Of a stretch of 64,000 bases of DNA, positions 10,792 through 25,456 are shown piece by piece (position 1 is the stretch's first letter; every line of letters starts with the position of its first letter). This DNA is from Glandiceps talaboti (Eukaryota > Hemichordata > Enteropneusta > Spengelidae): contig NC_135549.1 in NCBI RefSeq assembly GCF_964340395.1, positions 31,322,332 to 31,386,331 on the forward strand, written 5' to 3'. The position numbers and the translations under genes are program-made. Under the pieces are notes generated by a model. It was not told where the DNA came from, did not search any database, and saw nothing but the letters and a program-made list of their open reading frames with translations.

Positions 10792-12289
10792 ATGAAGATT
10801 TCAGTGGTGGCGATCACCGTCTGTTTCGTAGCTGTTCTTCAGTTCTACACAGTTCAAGCTCAGGAGGAACGCGAAGTTATGAAACGACTGTTGGAGAAAA
10901 TTGCCGACGAGGTATCTTGAAATTCTACTACATAAAAAATAGATATTTTTCGCTAGGCATTTTACTTTTTTTATTGTTGTTGTACAGCTATGTTTAAAAT
11001 ATTACATTACGTGGACTCGATTTTTAGAACGCACTGTAAGCTAAAAGAAGACGAGTAGTTGACACTATGGTGTATATTAACGATAGCTAATAACTTTTTT
11101 TTTCAATTCTGGATTGATTATTTTAGGAAAAACAAGAGGAACGAGCGACTGAAGGTAAGACCCATTTTACAAAGTTCACTCCGTTACAGCTAAAATTATC
11201 TTTTAGAAATAAATACTAATCCAATTTTCTATGAAGCAGCAACTGTCCAATGGCATATAGTTCCCCTCGAACTCTTATTCATTTTGTGGTCTTTGTTTTA
11301 CCGTAGGAATACAACGAAGGGTCAAAATTTTATAAAGAAACAAAGTCTCCTAACCATGGTTCTCTCTAAGGTGATACGGGTTGTCCGATGTAACGTTGTC
11401 ACCTGTTCACTGCATTCAATATATGGCTATAAACTCTCGTTTGTGTAACCACTTCATTTAACATTTGTGTATCTTGGTTCTCTCTGAATGTAAAGATTGA
11501 CGAATTTATGTATAAGTTACCTTGAGCAATAAAGGTCTAAACTTTGTCTACACTACCTGGGTCATTTTTACCTCCCTTAAGGGAGTGCTTTTCAGGTGCA
11601 GCCAACGATGCTGTTCGTGCAAAAAGCTGTTAGAGGTCGATCGTACACGATTTTTCAGTGGGCGGGCAATTACCAAGCTTGGCCAGAGGGAGGGGAAAAT
11701 GGCCCGGTATTTAAGCTGTAAGATATGGGGAAAGGGGAAGACAGTGGGCAAAGCGGACAGTTTTCGATATTTTTTCAGGAAGTTAGTAAACAAATTTTAC
11801 TATTTTTTTTTTACAATATTCACAAGATGTAAATTAATTCTGTAATACAATAATTAATTTTTGACCTCGTGTGTCATCGAAACTGGCGAGGCAGTGCATT
11901 GAGATTGCAGCACAATCTAATATGTCAACTGACAACTGTCAATACGTATATATTGGAAGGAGAAACTGTTTTGTCGTTAGTATATCAAATAGCATCCTGA
12001 GTAAATTTAACATTAGGGCTTCAACGAATAGTGGACAGAGGCAATATCTATGGTAGAGGGTAGCGGAGAGAGGGGATACCTTGGCGAAAATTGCCGGGAT
12101 CGGTGAATGGGCAGGCAAATCTGGCGGGAGGACAGGTCGTGTAATATCGCAGTGGGAGGGCAGATACGAACAGCTTTCACTTGCCCCTTCAATCTTGAAT
12201 CAAACATAAAAATATGTAAAAAGTGTTTATTAGCTATGTTTTAACTTTTTGTAATAATGTCAGAAAAAATGACTCGGCTGCACCTGGCT

Positions 12290-12331
<42 letters not shown>

Positions 12332-12344
12332 CATGTGTGCGTGC

Positions 12345-12404
<60 letters not shown>

Positions 12405-15400
12405 CTCTGTGTGTCTGTCTGCCTACCTGTGGACACTATCTCAAAACACTACAGCATCGAGTCTGATGAAACTTGCTACACATCTTTCATATGCTAATGG
12501 CAAGAATTTATTAGATTTTGGTAAACATCCAATGATTATTAATTAGTCATTTGCATAACTAATGTTTTTAGTAATAAGGCTTTATCTTAAGAGTACAAGC
12601 TTCAAATGTTATATAATTTGGTACGTTATCAACTCTAGTAATGCGCACTTGTTCTAGGTCTTTGAAGTTTGTTGATACAGCTTGTACTGTTGATGAGTAA
12701 TTTGAATTATCAATGATTCTCAGCAATTAAGCTGTATCTTGAGAATGCAGATGTCAAATTCCATATACTTTGGTATATACATCAACTATAACATAACTAT
12801 AACTTTACAAGTTTGGCCGAAATTAGAAAATTTAATTTTCTTATGAATAACAGTAATGCTACACTACAGCTAGCAAAATATTACACCCCCTCAACTACAT
12901 AAAGTTACTGAGTATTCACATTTGATTTAAAAAAAACACTTTTTTGGTATTTAATTTTTTTACTTTCAGCTGTATGTAATGTGTCTTTCTGTTTGTTTGT
13001 TTTTGTAATATGTAAAGTTTAATGATGTTTCTTTGTAATTGTACGTATGTGTCCTTGTTTTTAAAAAGAATTCGTCAATAAATATGAATATGAATATGAA
13101 TATGAATATGAATATGAATATGAATATAATAAAACACATTATGTAAAGCCTGTCGGCACAGGTTTTTAGTTTTAATATGTAATTTGCATGATTAATGATT
13201 TTCGGTAATTAGACTTCATATTAAGAATCACAGCTTCAAATTTCATATAAAGTGGTGCATATACAAACCGTAACCATCCACAGAAGCTTGTTGACATAGT
13301 CTTTACTTTTAATGAGTAATTTGGATAATTAAATGATCTTCAGTAATTAAGTTTGGCTTTGTACGTTTCATATTCCATATAATTTGGCACGTATATCAAC
13401 CATGACAAAGCACACATATTGTCTAACACCTGTTGATATAGTTTTTAATTGTAATGACTAATTTGCATAATTAATGATTTTCGGTAATTAGGCTATTTCT
13501 TTGAATGAAAACTTCAAATTTCACTAAACTTGGTACATCCATCAACCATAACAAATCATCCGTGTTCGATGTAGTTGTCTATGTAGTTTTTAATTGTGAT
13601 ATGTAATTTGTATCAATAATCATTTTGATAATTAATGAGACAATATCTTTTGAATACAAGCTTTAAATTTCAGAAAATCTAGTACATTCACTGATGGTGA
13701 AGAAGTGCACGTGTCACTTAAAGCTTGATGTTGTAACATATAAGCTATATGGTTAATTTACATAATTAATGATTTCTTAATAATTAGGCAATATCTTGAC
13801 TATGCAAGCTTCAAATTTCATAGTTTCATATAATTAATTTTCCAATTAAGTGGTACGTCATGTATAATACCTAGGCATACAGTTTAGAATTTTGCATTCC
13901 AACAATTAAATGTGTGTATGCCCAAAACTCTATGGGTTTGCCCTTACAGGAGGCATTAAGTTTAAATCTGGTCTCAGTTACAATTAAACAGATGAGTTCT
14001 CGTCACTTTTGCGATAATACTGAGAATTTAGAACCATCTTACATAGACGTTTAAAGGGACATGATCTGGAAGTTGTGCATATTGGGCCACCATAGAATCA
14101 TACCTAATAATTAGAAATCACTGACAACCTTAACCATACATCATGTACTGGTATATAAACATCCAATTCATACTAAATCTTTTTCTCATACCTATTTTTA
14201 TTCATTAGCGTTTGACACGCCCCCCCCCCCCAAATCTAACGGCAAAAGGAAATGCACAAGAGTTAATTTGACTCATAATCTTATCATCATATTCATTTGG
14301 CAATTTTTGCATTAATTCCTATTGTTTAAAACAAAGTGAGGAATTAGCTTTGAAATTTGTTGTACAAATTTGTAGTAAATTATAATGGTGGTTCATTCAA
14401 TTAACTCCAAGGTCAACCTAAACATGGTCACACATTGCATGTATTATAATGGGTTTCGGGGTATGTATCCTTAGTTAACCAACACACTAGATTAGCTTTA
14501 TATGCATTTTTAATGTTCACTCAATTACGTTTATCAAAAAACGTTTTCAGTTCCAAACTATGTCCCTTGAAGGACAATAATGAAGACAATAATCGCATAA
14601 TGGTGTTTTGTGGTAGCTAATTACCCATAGCTAGAATTAGTATATAATGGTGTTTTGTGGTAGCTAATTACCCATAGCTAGAATTAGTATATAATGGTGT
14701 TTTATTTACAAATCTTTAGAGAAATATGCCAATTTCGATTATCTTTAGAGAAATATGCCAACATTGGAAATTATGACAATTACAGTATTTCTCTGATAAG
14801 AGTAGGATATGTATTTTAAATCTAACTTTTCAATGTGTCATGGTTTACAGTTCGAGTAATACCCAGTGAAGAGTGGCCTTGGCCATGGTCCAAATACCAA
14901 TCATGGAGAGATGATGGTAGATGCGGTTCCTTCTTCCCACAGTGGAATGGCGAACCTTCTGATTGTCCCGGATGGTGCTGTTCTAACTGGGGTTGGTGTG
15001 GTGTTGGTTGGTCACACTGTGACTGTCATGGCTGTGTAGATAACAGAGGTTCGTATTTGTTCAGTAGATTTCCAATTTAAGCTGTTTTCTTTTTTTGATA
15101 TCATAGGGTGTTGCTAAGAAGAGATAGGGTGTTGCCTGTGGTTAAGTACTACCATTAGGAAGGTCATCTGGGAAGTGCCAAAGGGTGACATGTTCGCTAA
15201 AACATCCCTAAACACAGATGCAATTTTCCGTCTAAAATGTTGTTCAAACATATCCATGTCCTACTTTCGACATCATATAAACACTTTCAAGTGAAATGTA
15301 AACCATCTTTACAAATAATTAATCAAACTTTTCTCTTCCCCTTCCCAATCATAAAAAGGGGAAAGCAATATTTGAGGAGTTTTTGGCCTCGCCATTCACG

Positions 15401-15949
15401 CTGACAGATCAGACACGTCTATTTTCTAAATCTTCTTTTTATCCCATCAGTCAAACATAGAGATGATGGTAGATGTGGCCCAAACTTTCCACTACCCAAT
15501 GGTGAACCAGCGGAATGTCCAGGATGGTGTTGTTCTAATTGGGGCTGGTGTGGAATAGGTCCAGCATGGTGTGAGTGCGATGGCTGTGTTGATTATACAG
15601 GTGTGTACTATCTATGAATTACATTATATATAATTTATGGATCTGACAGCCCTGTTATGACATAGGCATGTGACGAGCATGTGACTAGCATGAAACTAGC
15701 CTGTGACCAGCCTGTCACCGGAACGTGACTAGATGCGACTAGCATATGATTGGTTTGGGACTGGAAACTGAGACCACACTAGAAAATAATTGTCTGGGCT
15801 CGAATATAGTTAGTATAATGACTTGCAAATGACTGGCATGTGAATGGCATGTGTAAGTAGAAAGATTGATTGGTTGTCGATAGGTAAATAAACTAAGAAG
15901 AAGATATATATATATATAAATTGATAAATAGGAGAGAGTGTGTAAACCA

Positions 15950-16047
<98 letters not shown>

Positions 16048-16357
16048 AATTGTTTGATAACTTGAAAATTGATACAGATTGAAACTTTAACATGAGCTTT
16101 CTCCCTGGGAATTAATATTACATCTGTTTACAATTTAATTCATAGGCAAGAGAAGTGACATTGATTTGATAACAAAGGATGGTAACACGACCAGAACCAT
16201 GCAAGCAGCCAATGCTATAGATAAAGAGTTCACGACCTACAAACGAGAGATGAACGAGATAGCTGCCAAAGTACAACGTGCTGGAAATGGCACCAGAGAG
16301 CTCACTGCTTTTGAAGAAGAGATCCTAGAGGCGGCACGCGAGATAGAATTCCACTAG
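10792..16357 (+). CDS. Secreted protein with two hevein-like (chitin-binding type 1) domains
   Basis: Five coding exons with closing phases: 10792-10911, 11127-11154, 14851-15048, 15451-15600, 16146-16357; 235 aa. Residues 1-23 form a signal peptide ([20 protein letters not shown] then VQA, cleavage before QEE). Residues 24-50 are charged and helical. Exon 3 encodes a Trp-rich linker and domain 1 (Cys 74, 88, 92, 93, 99, 106, 108, 111); exon 4 encodes domain 2 (Cys 124, 138, 142, 143, 149, 156, 158, 161) with identical spacing. Both contain CCSNWGWCG, the hevein core whose Ser and two Trp bind N-acetylglucosamine in plant lectins; the third aromatic position is His105 or Trp155. Both domain exons are phase 1-1, typical of shuffled modules. 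The tail (166-235) is charged, probably helical and unrecognised. A possible poly(A) signal ATTAAA is at 16825. An extracellular chitin- or glycan-binding role in defence is inferred. Small exons could be hidden in the 3.7-kb intron 2. Confidence 0.85.
12288..12425. repeat. CTGT and GT compound microsatellite
   Basis: (CTGT)n followed by a long (GT)n, in intron 2 of the hevein-like gene. It directly precedes the roughly 150-bp tandem repeat block, the same order as near 60540-60830. Confidence 0.9.
12430..13870. mobile_element. Diverged ~140-155-bp tandem repeats, Helitron-like remnant?
   Basis: At least seven diverged units share AATTTGCATAATTAATGATT, then TCGGTAATTAGGC, then AGCTTCAAATTTCATATAA and TTGGTAC...ATCAACCATAAC. 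Anchors lie near 12556, 12710, 13191, 13329, 13469, 13614 and 13763, a spacing of about 138-155 bp. A less similar stretch with an (AATATG)n run (13078-13130) separates the first two from the rest. A microsatellite followed by roughly 150-bp tandem repeats resembles DINE/pearl-type non-autonomous Helitrons known from bivalves and insects. I could not define the element's ends, so the class is inferred. Confidence 0.55.
14597..14703. repeat. 47-bp direct tandem repeat, 2.2 copies
   Basis: Unit ATAATGGTGTTTTGTGG...GAATTAGTAT starts at 14597, 14644 and 14691 with near-identity. It lies in intron 2, about 150 bp before the first hevein-domain exon. Confidence 0.9.
15657..15860. repeat. Degenerate short-period repeat, intron 4
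   Basis: Loosely repeated 10-14-bp words of the type CATGTGACTAG, GCCTGTGACCAG and CTGGCATGTGAATGG across intron 4 of the hevein-like gene. Confidence 0.5.
15952..16044. repeat. (AT)n microsatellite
   Basis: About 45 uninterrupted AT dinucleotides in intron 4, some 100 bp upstream of the last coding exon. A smaller (AT)n lies at 15903-15918. Confidence 0.95.
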
Positions 16358-17564
16358 ATTAAACGACATAACTCATCACCAGATGTGAAATACTATTCAA
16401 TGAGTTTGAATGAAATTCTACATCATTTTGTTAATTTTTATGGGAGCTGAAGTGTTACTGCAAATGAAATTCAGCAACAATTGTATTTGTCAAAACATGT
16501 AGCCTCCGTGTGTTAGATTCTTGTCATCGAGTTTTGATATTCCCTTGTGACAATACCTCCTTTTTAGATATTTTACTGTCAAAATCCCCTCTTCATAATT
16601 TGAATCAATCACAATAACATGAACACATTCGTTTCCAAGGCAATGGTACACTTTCATGCCTACTCCTTGATTTGTTAACGCATCAGAATGATGACAGTGA
16701 ATGGACGACCTAGTAACCGTAAATCATGCTGTGAAAATTATCACATTTTTTAAGCATTTCATCACATAACTAAAATTTAGAAACTAACTAGTGACTGCCT
16801 CTGCATAAATCTATTAACATAACAATTAAAGTTCTTCAAATCTCTCCAAACTTTGTCATGCAAAACCTTGTTCCTGGTGCTTTTGAAATGATAAGAGGGG
16901 TGGGGGTGTCACTGCGCCTTGTTTTCAACTTGAAGGAAATTGTCAATTTTTTTATTTTTCCATACATTGTCGGCTGAACCAGTATTCGGTGGCCATATTG
17001 GATTCTAAAATCACTCAACTTTGATACTATTTTTAGATCTATTCATAAAATGTGTACGATGAATGCATGTTATTTTTATTGATTTCAGCTAGGATTGGGT
17101 TGGATTTTTTTTAACAAAGTAACAACAAAAGTTTAGTGAATTTATTTCCGAAGCACAGCCTATGCTAATATAACAAACAAATAGGAAAAGTCATCTCAAA
17201 AAGTTTTTTTTTTTCACAAGGGAAAATATTAAGGGCTAACCTAGTTAGCTTTCACCTTTTGTTGTCACAAGGGGCCGTTGTCCTCATTATGTAACGTGAC
17301 TTGACGTCAAGTTATCACATTTATCTAAGAAGTGATCATACAAGACTCATTTTAAAATTGATTTCATCATTCGTGGTTTAAAATACTTTTAAAGTTCTTT
17401 CAAGACTTTCTTTCCAGACTTGTTTTCTAACATTCTAAGCTTACGCTGCTTGTCAGTAAATGAAATAAAGTGTTCTAACATCAAATTCCAGTACACGAGT
17501 GGGTTTTTATCGATATAACTAGAAACACTACACTTTGCGACGAAACCCGGGCAGGCCAAGGTTG
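16358..17564. other. 3' flank of the hevein-like gene and intergenic DNA
   Basis: Contains the likely 3' UTR, with a candidate poly(A) signal ATTAAA at 16825-16830. After that it is AT-rich unique sequence in which I see no gene or repeat. Confidence 0.5.
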
Positions 17565-17567
17565 TTA

Positions 17568-17715
17568 GGGACCGGCCAGTTTCTTCAGCGTGGGGTGGGG
17601 GGGGGGGGGTTCTTAAATCGGACCGACAAAAAGTCACTGTCACCCCCCCCCCCATCTGTAAAACCAAAAACAGGCTGATCCCCCTATCACTTAATTCTAA
17701 AACATGATACCCCCC

Positions 17716-17759
<44 letters not shown>

Positions 17760-19209
17760 CACATGACGGGTATTTTTTATCATGACTCTGTGTGGACTGC
17801 TTGACTGTCTTGCATCTACTTTATAAGATCCCGGGTTAGCACTATCACAATTATAATTATTGACTACACAGGGTAAATATTTCAAAAGGAGTTTAATAGC
17901 ATCTTGACAGTGAAAGGTAGGAGGAAAGCTTGAGAAAGGAATATGTATGGGGGTCCTAGGAACCAACAGAACCAACATATAAAAAGCAACTACATAGGGT
18001 TGAAATATTTTTGAAATATAGTTTGATAGCATCTTGACAGTAAGAGGTAGGGGGAGAGCTTGAGACTAGGATATGTCCTCCTCATGTGGGGGGTCCGAGG
18101 GGGTCTCCCTCTAGAAGCCCTGGGTGATTTTTACTCTTAACATGTTCTTGAAAAGTTAAATGGCATCCTTATATACATGTAGTAAAGGTTAGCACATCTA
18201 ATGGTAGTATCATTGGTTGGGGAGATTTGGAGTTTAAGGCAATTTTAGACTATATTGACAAACATTTCACATCTTAAAAGACAATATCAGCTCAAATTAG
18301 AATAGGGTGAAAATATTCAAGAAAGGTTTACTACATTATGACAGTAAAACGGTTGTTGGTGCATCTGATTGTTGGTTGAATGAATGAGTGACCTCTGGGG
18401 GTGAGGGAGTCCTTGGGGTTTCCCATGGCAATTCTGGAGTTTTTTGCTTCTATTAAGGCAATGGTCAGGTTATTCATAGCCTTTGAGGTAATATTTCCAA
18501 GTTTCGAAAAGCTAACATAAATGTAAGTTTTAAATGAGTTTCTCATGTCACATAAAAAAGGGCCCGTAACATTTGTATAGGGGCATTAATATTGCATATA
18601 GTAAAGTCACCGGTATGTTAGAGAACTTTAGGTGGTCATACCTAGTGTATAATAGAAACTGGAACCTAAAGAGATGTGGTGATTTGTAGTGTCAATAACA
18701 TGTAGTGTCCAAAATAGAAAGTGTATTAATCCCTTCTGACAAGTTCATACTGACGAGTAGAACATTTTAGATTAACTTCTTTTAGAAAGTATCTATGAAG
18801 ATTACCATTATAAAACCTTCAAGTTCACTTTTGCCCCAAAGTGCAATATAAGTGAAGCATTGATTGTGAAACAGCCAAGCATTTACATGACATGTTCTGT
18901 AACTAGTGTGGTAGCTAGGTAATACATGTATATGTATATGTATAGTTATGTTTGAACTAATAAGTAATATTAAAGAATTGATGTAAGAAGGAAAAGAACA
19001 AATATTGACATGTACCACATTTCAGACAATGCTTAATATGCCATTGTAGAAAAAGATTTTTTTCTTCTATCACAATCCAAAACACAATGACCCCCCCCCC
19101 CCCCATCCACAATTTTCAAAACAGCATGACCCCCTACTGCCAATTTCAAAAAACCGGGTGACCCCCTACAAATCCACCCCCCCCCCGGCCGAAGAAACTG
19201 GTCGGTCCC
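17568..19209. mobile_element. PIF/Harbinger-like TIR element, 1.64 kb
   Basis: Inverted ends GGGACCGGCCAGTTTCTTC (left) and the complement of GGGACCGACCAGTTTCTTC (right), each followed inward by long G or C runs. It is flanked by the 3-bp direct repeat TTA (17565-17567 and 19210-19212), the TWA target preference of PIF/Harbinger transposons. The interior holds an (AT)n tract (17719-17755) and several diverged copies of a roughly 110-130-bp block including TTTGATAGCATCTTGACAGT. No transposase or other coding region was seen; non-autonomous. Confidence 0.75.
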
Positions 19210-19302
19210 TTACGTTAGCAAAAAAAGTCGTTTCAAATTAACAAATAGACTCCATTTCACACATGACAATGACAACTGAGTTTTTCGTAACAAACTTCCT
19301 TG

Positions 19303-19324
19303 TATGTATGTATGTATGTATGTA

Positions 19325-19393
<69 letters not shown>

Positions 19394-19400
19394 AGGTAGG
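19303..19400. repeat. ATGT and GT compound microsatellite
   Basis: (ATGT)n, then (GT)n, then (ATGT)n. Another (ATGT)n lies at 19708-19747, immediately before a decayed LINE fragment. Confidence 0.95.
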
Positions 19401-19749
19401 TATGCATTTTATTACCAACGATCACAGTGTATCAGACATGTCGATTTCAGGAATTTGTAAGGTGATGAGAAAGTATTGAGGTTGAAGGAAGAGGAAATCA
19501 TTCTCCGTCTCGGAACGCTGGAACCCCTTGGAATTAATAGATTATTCACGTCATTTCCGGTCTAAGCGTATATTCATGATATTAGAACTTTTCACACGTA
19601 TAACCGTTAATCACGCGAGGCTTGCCGATAAATACCTTGATAAAGATTTTTTATTCGAAACGTGGGATTTTCCATGTATACGGACTGACTTTCAAGTTCC
19701 ATATGCATTTCTATGTATGTATGTATGTATGTATGTATGTATGTATGAC

Positions 19750-20374
19750 TAAATGACTATAGACCTGTAATATTAACATGTTGTTATGAAATCATTCGAA
19801 CGTTTAATTCTAGCGTTTCTGAAAACCATTCTAAGTCCTAGGTTTGATGCACTTCAATTTGCATACCGCCAAAATCGATCTGTTGATTGAAGACGCAGTC
19901 TCATTTTAGTCTCCATTTTGCTCTTGAGCATCTTGAAAAGTCAAATAGATATGATAGGATCCTTTTTGTTGACTATAGTTCAGCTTTTGATATACAATTC
20001 TTCCGTTCAAATTACTAGAGAAACTTCAAGAAATCGGTTTTCCCCAATCCATTCATTTGTGGATTCTCAATTTTCTATTGTACGTACACATACGATTGTG
20101 TTTCCAGTCAACCAAGTACATCAATAATTAAGTTCGTGGATGATACTACTGTGGAAGGTTTTATACAGAACTCAGACGAAAGTGCGTATCGCAATGAAGT
20201 CAATATTCTCGTCAGCTGGTGCTCAGAAAATAATCTTAATCTCCACGTTTCAAAAATACAAAAGAAATGATCATTGACTTCCGGAAAAACAAATCCCAAC
20301 ATAAACCACTTGTAATCAATGGTAGACCCATACAAATTGTGAACAGTTTCAAGTTCTTAGGATGTATCATTTCG
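19750..20374 (+). pseudogene. Broken LINE reverse transcriptase fragment
   Basis: RT-like peptides are spread over different frames: NDYRPVILTCC near 19753, MKSFERLILAFLK near 19785, QFAYRQNRSVD near 19855, a LFVDYSSAFD-type motif A near 19960, KFVDDTTVEGFIQNSDESAY near 20130-20185 and the downstream NSFKFLGCIISD near 20342-20378. This order matches CR1/Rex-type LINE reverse transcriptase, but stops and frameshifts separate the pieces and the region between motifs A and C is shortened. The right end is cut by an (ATGT)n tract. It is a different family from the intact RT at 8554, judging by VDD in place of YADD. Confidence 0.75.
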
Positions 20375-20376
20375 GA

Positions 20377-20390
20377 TGTATGTATGTATG

Positions 20391-20421
<31 letters not shown>

Positions 20422-20700
20422 TAATAATAATGTTGGGTTCTTATATAGCACTTTCCCACTCCGTGCTCAAAGCGCTTTACAATTATTACCCCTGGCTCGG
20501 ATCAGAACAGCACAACGGCCCTTTAGTCTTCCTCAACTCCCCGGGGAGCATACAATCCATTGCAGCCATTTAAGCGCATAGGATTAAAGCCTTCACATTG
20601 CAACCTACATCCTACCATATGTATGTATGTATGTATATGTGTATGTATGTATGTATGTATGTATGTATGTATGTATGTATGTATGTATGTATGCATGCAT
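20377..20700. repeat. ATGT microsatellites around a dispersed-repeat tail
   Basis: (ATGT)n at 20377-20420 and 20617-20700. Between them (20421-20615) is an ATAATAATA run followed by a compact segment with TATATAGCACTTTCCCACTC and GTGCTCAAAGCGCTTTACAA, in a form typical of a LINE 3' end or SINE-like dispersed repeat. I infer it is the 3' tail of a retroelement related to or next to the RT fragment. Confidence 0.5.
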
Positions 20701-22600
<1,900 letters not shown>

Positions 22601-24362
22601 GGATTTTATATTTCTTTCAGATGCGTGATACTATTATTTCCGAAACAGTTAAAGTCATGTCTTCGTTTGGAATTTTCAAACGTTGGGAGAAGTGTACAGT
22701 GGAGTTGGTTTATCCCACAACCATCAACATCTTATATAAGGTAATTAATTTTGAGACAAAAATAGTAATATTAAACAGGGATGGGGGCCGTTTTAATCTT
22801 TCACACACTTGGGACCAGGTGTTAACATCACTTACTAAGTAAGTGAATGGTGTGAATTCTAAAACTAGTAATATAATTAACATCTTTGTTTTAGTGCATA
22901 GTAATTACACCAGTCTGCTGACAAATACATTTTTTTAAATGTTTGTGTTTTCTACTACCATAACTTGAGTAATGGCTAATACCACACAGTTTAACGTTAA
23001 TATATAATGGCTAATACCGCACAGTTTAACGTTAATAATGGCTAATAGCAGACACACAGTTTAACTTACACAGAACAACAGTAAATATGTGTTCCTGTCC
23101 AACTCTGCAAACTGTCATGAGGCAATTTTTTTTTTTTTAAATGTGTATTTCCGATAACCCGTACCCGACTAACCCTAGTTTAAGTGGCCGACCTTTAAAC
23201 ATTTTTTTTTAAACATTTCAAACAAACAGATAAGAAATGATGTGTCTTCCTGACTTTCATGTATGTCTGTTTTCTTTCCCCATTCATGTCTGTACATATT
23301 TCATCAAACTACCACAGAAGGGGTATATTCTAACCAACATTTCATTCGGTATTGGGTTGAAGCAATAAAATGTAATTTAATTAAATAGCGACTCCATTTT
23401 CCCAGATCATGTTGTCGGAAACACACACAATTTTTTTCCGCCTGATTGACGTTTTTGCACTGTATAGAAATACATCCAAGTTACTATGATAGCTAAACAG
23501 TGTCTTGTTGTTATTTTCATATTTTTTCCTGTAATGATAATAATTTATTTGTATTTGTATTTGTTTCCGACAAGTGGCAGTTGTAAAGTTAGCATCAAAA
23601 TCTTTTGCCAAAAAGATGCATAAATATCAGTTGTCCACGAGAGTCCGATAGAATAATTAAACGAACGAACGAACGAACGAACGAACGAATGAATGAATGA
23701 ATGAATGAATGAATGAATGAATGATTAACACCAAAACTCCCTGGCATCGGTTAAAAGAATAAAAACGACCCAACACACAATAGTCAGTTTAGACCTTAGT
23801 ATTAGATTTTTATTGTACAGCTGTAAAGGATTCTGCAAATTATATTTCAAGTTTCTCTATTATGGTTCAAGGAGTGAATGAGTGATACGTAGGTAGGATA
23901 TCAAAATCATTGGTGAGGGTTATTGAGTCAGAAAATCTAAGAACTGAATTTTCATTATTGTAATCTAGATGCAGTACCGTTAGCAGACCGTGATCAAGAC
24001 AACAATATAGCTATTAAACAATATTGGTGATGGGGATATGGAAAAAGTTGTAAAAGAACTTGTGGATAAAGATGGAAAAAACAGTAATGAAGAGAAGGAA
24101 GATGGAGAGAAGAATGATGGCGAGCGTGGGAATCGAGGAGAGTGCGAGTGAGTGAGAACGTGGACGAGGAGAACAAAGATCACTTTAGATGTCCGGACAT
24201 CCCAATGTTTTAGTAATCCCGCTGACATGTTGTATAGTTTAGTAGAAAGACCCGTGTAAGTATTATATACTGTAGACTACAGATAGTTTATCATCATCAT
24301 GATATTTTCATTTACTCAACACATAGTTTGTTTGTTTTGTTTTCGTTCATTGATTAATCAAT

Positions 24363-24413
<51 letters not shown>

Positions 24414-25401
24414 TGTTTGTTTGTTTGTTTGTTTGTTTGTTTGTTTGTTTGTTTGTTTGTTTGTTTGTTTGTCACTGCCCCAGTTGTGCTAAAAACCTGT
24501 CAGATTCGCACTTGGATTAATCGGTATATAATGTTTGAGAATACTGTAGGCAATCGTGCAAAACTGTAGGGAAACAAGCTATAAATGTATCTGACGTGGT
24601 AATAAAGGCAGATATTCGTTAGCGACAAAAAAATTCAACGAACGGTTTCGATATTGAAACCTCTGTACTGTACTGTGTAAAGTTCAGGAATGCGGAAATC
24701 ATTTTTAATCGAACCTATAATACAGTCTGGTGTATGTGATCACCATGTGCTAAATATATCTCCAGCTTTTACAGTCTGTGTTGCCTCGTCCATATTGTGT
24801 GCACGGATTCTACCACTACAGATAGAGTACTGGAAATTAACCACCCATAACGGAATGGCTGCCTTTAATACATATACTCGTATGCCGCCGTCTATTAATG
24901 TACACGGTGTTAGCTCTTCAGGCCACCAAGTGTATAACAGGTATTAGTATACGAATTGACAGTGTGTATTGTTACAATGTTATACAGTAGACTTCTATTA
25001 CATATCAAATAGACAACCTTGTAGAACAAGTGATGACATTCGTATTCAAACGGTGTTGTGAATGACTACTGGCGTGTATGTGTGTGTCAAACACCCAGGC
25101 CCACGCCATATATGTCATGTACATTTAGTCATGCACACGAGTCACTGAAACAAACATGGCGATGTTTACTGTTGAACCCATTGACATACCCTACGCATAG
25201 TATACACTCCGAACTTACAGTCCGATTTTGAAGAGAGACCTCAACGTGGACATACAGTCAAGATCTAAGACAAGACGTTAGATATAAGACAATCTATCTA
25301 AATAGTCACATGAACCTATATAACAGAATTATACAATTTTTAGCACAACTGGACCAGGTCAGTAGTCGTACATGGCAGTAAAATTAGGTAGGATGGTATA
25401 G

Positions 25402-25456
<55 letters not shown>

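Noticed and set aside
22621-22842. 73-codon frame after an acceptor-like TTTCTTTCAG
   Set aside because: No recognisable domain, no partner exon, and the frame passes through a GTAATT donor-like site into AT-rich sequence. Kept only as a remark.
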